A DNA stretch of 8,248 nucleotides from NCBI GenBank assembly GCA_024682015.1, contig JAIKZT010000023.1, positions 1-8,248 of the forward strand, given 5' to 3'. This document shows, in pieces, positions 5,519 through 8,248 of the stretch; position 1 is the stretch's first letter; each line of letters begins with the position of its first letter. The position numbers and the translations under genes were made by a program. The DNA comes from Clostridia bacterium. GTDB taxonomy: Bacteria > Bacillota > Clostridia > Peptostreptococcales > Anaerovoracaceae. The notes under the pieces were generated by a model. The model searched no databases. It was not told the DNA's origin and saw nothing but the letters and a program-made list of their open reading frames with translations.

Positions 5519-5867
5519 ATTCCTGCTGGGCACCGTCCTGATCGCGGCCGGCCTGCTCATATTCATCATAGAAATCCTCGGAAATTACCGCTTTTCCTAC
5601 GTGCTCAGCCGCATGCAGGCGGCGTCCATCGGCGACAGCTTCGGCATCGCCCTGTGCCTTTTGGGCGCGATGTTCTATTTCGGCTGGTCGCTGGCCTGCC
5701 TCAAGCTCATCTTCGTCGAGATCTTCCTGTGGTTCTCCTCGCCCGTCTCGTCCCACCTCGTGGCCAAGCTCGAGGCGGACACGAACGAGGACCTGGGCAG
5801 CTGCGTCGAGATGCTCGACATGACCGAGCCTTCCGCCAAAGAGGAGGATGACCCATGCAATACCTGA
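5505..5867 (+). CDS. mrpG: Multisubunit Na+/H+ antiporter subunit G (MrpG/MnhG; MbhC-like)
   Basis: A 120-residue subunit with three helices at about 5-25, 43-61 and 63-78. The family pattern is seen in NYRFSYVLSRMQAASIGDSFG (27-47) and FLWFSSPVSSHLVAKL (74-89), equivalent to the usual F-x-x-x-P-V-x-x-H ending. After about residue 90 there is a 30-residue polar acidic tail, which makes the protein somewhat longer than compact MrpG proteins. The ATG lies 14 nt inside the end of mrpF, with AGGAGG at 5487-5492, so translation is coupled. MrpG forms part of the small-subunit bundle next to the antiporter-like subunits. Confidence 0.92.
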   Translation: METIRFLLGTVLIAAGLLIFIIEILGNYRFSYVLSRMQAASIGDSFGIALCLLGAMFYFGWSLACLKLIFVEIFLWFSSPVSSHLVAKLEADTNEDLGSCVEMLDMTEPSAKEEDDPCNT

Positions 5868-6130
5868 TGGCCGTCCTCTTTGTCCTCATGGCCGTGTGCG
5901 CCATCGCCGTGTCCGCTTCGCGAAGGCTCCTGCCGGCGATCATCATCTTCATGTCGTACAGCCTCATCATGTCGCTGGTGTGGCTGCTGCTGCGCGCCCC
6001 GGATCTGGCGATCACGGAGGCGGCCGTCGGCGCGGGCATCACGTCCGTGCTGTTCTTCATCACGCTGCGGCGCCTGGGCCTGCTCAAGCAGTCGCTGAAG
6101 GAAGAAGAGGAGGGCCGCGAAGATGAATAA
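5855..6130 (+). CDS. MbhD-like subunit (DUF4040; part of the MrpA C-terminal region)
   Basis: This 91-residue protein has three hydrophobic segments at about 3-19, 26-46 and 54-71 and a charged C-terminus. The segment RAPDLAITEAAVGAGITSVLF (47-67), with E55 in the middle of a helix, is the signature of the MbhD/DUF4040 domain. In classical Mrp systems that domain is part of the MrpA C-terminal extension, and in Mbh-type complexes it is a separate gene, as here. The conserved glutamate belongs to the proposed proton or cation path. The gene overlaps mrpG by 13 nt and has GAGGAGG at 5841-5847, 7 nt before its ATG. It is between G and the MbhE-MnhB gene, exactly where mbhD lies in Mbh clusters. 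Confidence 0.88.
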   Translation: MQYLMAVLFVLMAVCAIAVSASRRLLPAIIIFMSYSLIMSLVWLLLRAPDLAITEAAVGAGITSVLFFITLRRLGLLKQSLKEEEEGREDE

Positions 6131-6887
6131 GCAAAAGCGCGACCTCGTCTACCGCATCCTGTGCACGTGCTTCACCATCCTGTTCATCGCGATGATGCTG
6201 CTGATGGTCCATAGGCTGCCGCCCCTGGGACGGCCCGACAACCCGGACATCAACGAAGTCGCGGAGTTTTACGTGGAGGAAGGACCCGAAGAGACCGGCG
6301 CCCTGAACGCGGTCACCGGCATGATCCTCCATTACCGCGCTTTCGACACGCTGGGCGAGTCCTGCGTGCTGTTCGTCGCGGCCGTCAGCGTGTTCATCCT
6401 GCTGCGCATCGACGGGGAAGCCAGCAACGACACGATCGTCGCCATCGACCGGCGGTATGAACCGACCGGCGACCCCATCCTCACGCAGACGTTCACGCTG
6501 CTCGTGCCGGCCGTGCTCATGTTCGGCATCTACATCACGTTCAACGGCCACCTGTCTCCGGGCGGGGGCTTTTCAGGCGGCGCCATCCTCGGCGCCGGCT
6601 TCCTGCTGTTCCTGAACGCCTACGGCCTGGAGAAGACGGAGCGCTTCCTGAGCAGCGCCATGTTCCGCCGGGTCACCTGCGCGGCGCTGAGCTTCTACTG
6701 CATCGCCAAGAGCTACACGTTCTACATGGGCGCGAACGGCCTCGAAAGCTTCGAGCAGGCGGGCGTACCCGGGCGCATCCTGTCCGCGGGGCTCATCCTG
6801 CCGCTGAATATCTGCGTGGCCGTCGTCGTCTCGCAGACGATCTATTCCCTGTACATCATGATCCGCAAAGGAGGTTTCAACAAATGA
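6123..6887 (+). CDS. Fused MbhE-MnhB subunit of the antiporter module
   Basis: At 254 residues this is about 100 longer than a plain MrpB/MnhB and reads as two joined subunits. Residues about 10-95 match MbhE, the last part of MrpA's C-terminal extension: an N-terminal helix, HRLPPLGRPDNP (30-41), ETGALNAVTGMILHYRAFDT (57-76) and a second helix ending near 95. Residues about 118-245 are MnhB, with LLVPAVLMFGIYITFNGH, then SPGGGFSGG (145-153) and further helices. About 20 polar residues link them. The ATG overlaps the previous gene by 8 nt, with AGGAGG at 6108-6113. In the complex, MbhE and MbhF (=MrpB) are neighbours, so a fusion is structurally reasonable. It could be registered as either MnhB or 'membrane-bound hydrogenase subunit E' depending on which domain is matched. 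Confidence 0.9.
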   Translation: MNKQKRDLVYRILCTCFTILFIAMMLLMVHRLPPLGRPDNPDINEVAEFYVEEGPEETGALNAVTGMILHYRAFDTLGESCVLFVAAVSVFILLRIDGEASNDTIVAIDRRYEPTGDPILTQTFTLLVPAVLMFGIYITFNGHLSPGGGFSGGAILGAGFLLFLNAYGLEKTERFLSSAMFRRVTCAALSFYCIAKSYTFYMGANGLESFEQAGVPGRILSAGLILPLNICVAVVVSQTIYSLYIMIRKGGFNK

Positions 6888-7276
6888 ACGCCTTCCTTGC
6901 GAACCTTCCCGAATACGCGGCCATGGTGCTGTTCGGCATCGGCCTTGCGAACCTGATGCTCGCCAAGAACCTGATCAAGAAGATCATCGGGCTGAACATC
7001 ATGGATACGTCCGTCTTCCTGTTCCTCGCGGCGAAGGGCTACGTGGAGAATACGCTCGCGCCCATCGTGTCCGCGGAAGACTTAGGAGCCATCGACATGG
7101 CGAACTATTCGAACCCGGTGCCGGCGGGCCTCGTGCTGACAGGCATCGTCGTGTCCGTGTCCATCACGGCGGTGCTGCTGTCGCTTACCGTGCGGCTGTA
7201 CGAGGAGTTCCACACGCTGGACATGGACGAGATCATTCACATGCTGCGCCGGCGCGACAGGGAGGAACTGAAATGA
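6884..7276 (+). CDS. mrpC: Multisubunit Na+/H+ antiporter subunit C (MrpC/MnhC; NuoK-like, MbhG-like)
   Basis: A 130-residue NuoK-type subunit with three helices at about 10-28, 34-50 and 80-104. Landmarks are KKIIGLNIMDTSVFLFLAAK (32-51) and NPVPAGLVLTGIVVSVSITA (77-96), then LYEEFHTLD (106-114), which is closer to Mbh-branch MbhG than to compact Staphylococcus-type MnhC. In complex I the equivalent subunit carries acidic residues of the central proton axis. The start overlaps the previous stop by 4 nt (ATGA), with a full AAAGGAGG at 6867-6874, one of the strongest ribosome binding sites in the operon. Confidence 0.92.
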   Translation: MNAFLANLPEYAAMVLFGIGLANLMLAKNLIKKIIGLNIMDTSVFLFLAAKGYVENTLAPIVSAEDLGAIDMANYSNPVPAGLVLTGIVVSVSITAVLLSLTVRLYEEFHTLDMDEIIHMLRRRDREELK

Positions 7277-8248
7277 CGACCCTTTCGTTCGTACAAAACG
7301 TCCCGGCGTTCTCCATACTCTTCCTGATGCTCTGCGGCATCCTGTGCCTCGTGCTTCCCGCGAGGGCTGCCCGGCGGCTTTCGGACTGCGCCATCGCGCT
7401 GACCGCGGCCGCTTCGATCACGCTGCTCGTCTGGTTCATCCGCGGCGGGCAGGCGTTCACGTACAGCATGGGCGAGATCGGCGCGCCGTTCGGCAACGAG
7501 CTGAGGGCCGGCATGCTCGAGGCGGGCGCGGCCGTGCTGTTCTGCGTGGTCACGCTGCTGTCCATCCTCGGCGGGCGCGTGCACCTGCGCAGCGACATCG
7601 GCCAGAAGAAGGTGAACCTCTACTACATCTCCGTGCTCTTCCTGCTGAGCTCCATGCTGGCGCTCGTGTACACGAACGACCTGTTCACGGCGTACGTGTT
7701 CGTGGAGATCAACACGATCACGGCCTGCGGCATCATCATGAGCAAGGAGGACGGCTACACGCTGGCCGCTTCCATGCGCTATTTCCTGATGAGCCTCATC
7801 GGGTCCGGCCTGTTCCTCATCTCCATCTGCATCCTGTACGCGGTCACCGGCCACCTGCTGATGAGCAACATCCAGGAAGCGGTGGCGCGACTGTACGCTC
7901 AGGGAGAATACCGCGCGCCCCTGCAGGTCGCCATCGCGCTCATGGGCGTGGGCCTGTCCCTGAAGAGCGCGCTGTGGCCCTTCGCCTCGTGGCTGCCCGA
8001 CGCCCACAGCAGTGCTTCGGCGAGCAGCTCGGCCATGCTGTCGGGCCTCGTGCTGAAGTCGTTCATCTTCCTGCTCGTGAAGATCTTCTACAGGCTCATC
8101 GGCGTGGAGATCGTGCGCACCCACGCGGTGCTCGACCTGCTGCTCGTATTCGGCATCGCCGGCATGGTGATGGGCTCGGTGAACGCGCTGTTCGAGCGCG
8201 ACATCAAGCGCATGCTCGCCTATTCCAGCATCGGCCAGATCGGCTACA
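7273..8248 (+). CDS. mrpD: Antiporter-like subunit D (MrpD/MbhH, NuoL/M/N family), 3' end outside window
   Basis: The frame opens at an ATGA overlap with mrpC, with AGGGAGG at 7259-7265, and runs to the edge, giving 325 residues of a protein usually near 500. It is the proton/cation-pumping antiporter-like subunit. Landmarks are the membrane glutamate E145 in YVFVEINTITACGII (141-155), the lysine K231 in LSLKSALWPFASWLPDAH (228-245) with H245, K262 in LSGLVLKS (256-263), and FERDIKRMLAYSSIGQIGY (307-325), the helix 9-10 signature of the Proton_antipo_M family. These are the paired Glu-Lys and central Lys residues of proton pumps. The loop after LPDAH is unusually Ser/Ala-rich (SSASASSSA, 246-254) where many homologues have prolines. 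The missing part should hold the last helices. Confidence 0.93.
   Translation, partial: MTTLSFVQNVPAFSILFLMLCGILCLVLPARAARRLSDCAIALTAAASITLLVWFIRGGQAFTYSMGEIGAPFGNELRAGMLEAGAAVLFCVVTLLSILGGRVHLRSDIGQKKVNLYYISVLFLLSSMLALVYTNDLFTAYVFVEINTITACGIIMSKEDGYTLAASMRYFLMSLIGSGLFLISICILYAVTGHLLMSNIQEAVARLYAQGEYRAPLQVAIALMGVGLSLKSALWPFASWLPDAHSSASASSSAMLSGLVLKSFIFLLVKIFYRLIGVEIVRTHAVLDLLLVFGIAGMVMGSVNALFERDIKRMLAYSSIGQIGY

Noticed and set aside
7237..8124. A 295-codon minus-strand frame opposite mrpC and mrpD
   Set aside because: The charged, His/Gln/Asp-rich translation is the typical antisense image of a hydrophobic membrane protein.

Overview
The window looks like chromosome from a high-GC, anaerobic Gram-positive bacterium, most plausibly a gut-type Clostridia (Bacillota) lineage. 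This is inferred from strong AGGAGG-type ribosome binding sites, sigma-A-like promoters, GC-rich third codon positions, and the gene set (AEC carrier, CitC-like ligase, D-cysteine desulfhydrase family, Mrp/Mbh-type membrane module). No rRNA, tRNA, CRISPR array, insertion sequence or phage gene was seen. The species cannot be named from this sequence.

Layout. (1) 1-1616, minus strand: a two-gene transport operon, with an AEC-family permease first and then, 3 nt later, an MFS transporter that runs off the left edge. (2) 1617-1788: a 172-nt divergent control region. It holds a good minus-strand promoter for the transport operon, a perfect extended -10 element for the plus-strand gene placed so close to the ATG that a leaderless mRNA is predicted, and a short dyad between them. 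(3) 1789-4600, plus strand: a [citrate lyase] ligase (CitC)-like protein without citrate lyase genes beside it, a PhzF-family isomerase, and a PLP-dependent D-cysteine desulfhydrase/ACC deaminase-family enzyme. (4) 4601-4676: a compact junction in which a terminator hairpin for the upstream genes encloses the -10 element and predicted start site of the next operon, and its T-tract abuts the next ATG. (5) 4677-8248, plus strand: a tightly overlapping operon of cation/proton antiporter subunits in the order E, F, G, MbhD-like, MbhE-MnhB fusion, C, D. The last gene is cut by the right edge.

How the parts work together. The right-hand operon encodes most of a multisubunit Na+(K+)/H+ antiporter membrane module. 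Its gene order, and the split of the MrpA C-terminal region into a separate MbhD piece plus an MbhE piece fused to MnhB, match the antiporter half of Mbh/Mbs/Mbx-type respiratory complexes rather than the classical mrpABCDEFG order. Whether it ends as a stand-alone antiporter or continues into hydrogenase or ferredoxin-oxidoreductase genes is decided downstream of this window. The left-hand genes suggest uptake or export of small carboxylates together with organic-acid and amino-acid enzymes, but the substrates are not evident.

The most unusual signals are regulatory. They are the nested terminator/promoter at 4612-4679, an identical 12-mer at the same offset from the -10 boxes of two separate promoters (minus strand 1655-1666, plus strand 4640-4651), and the predicted leaderless start of the CitC-like gene.
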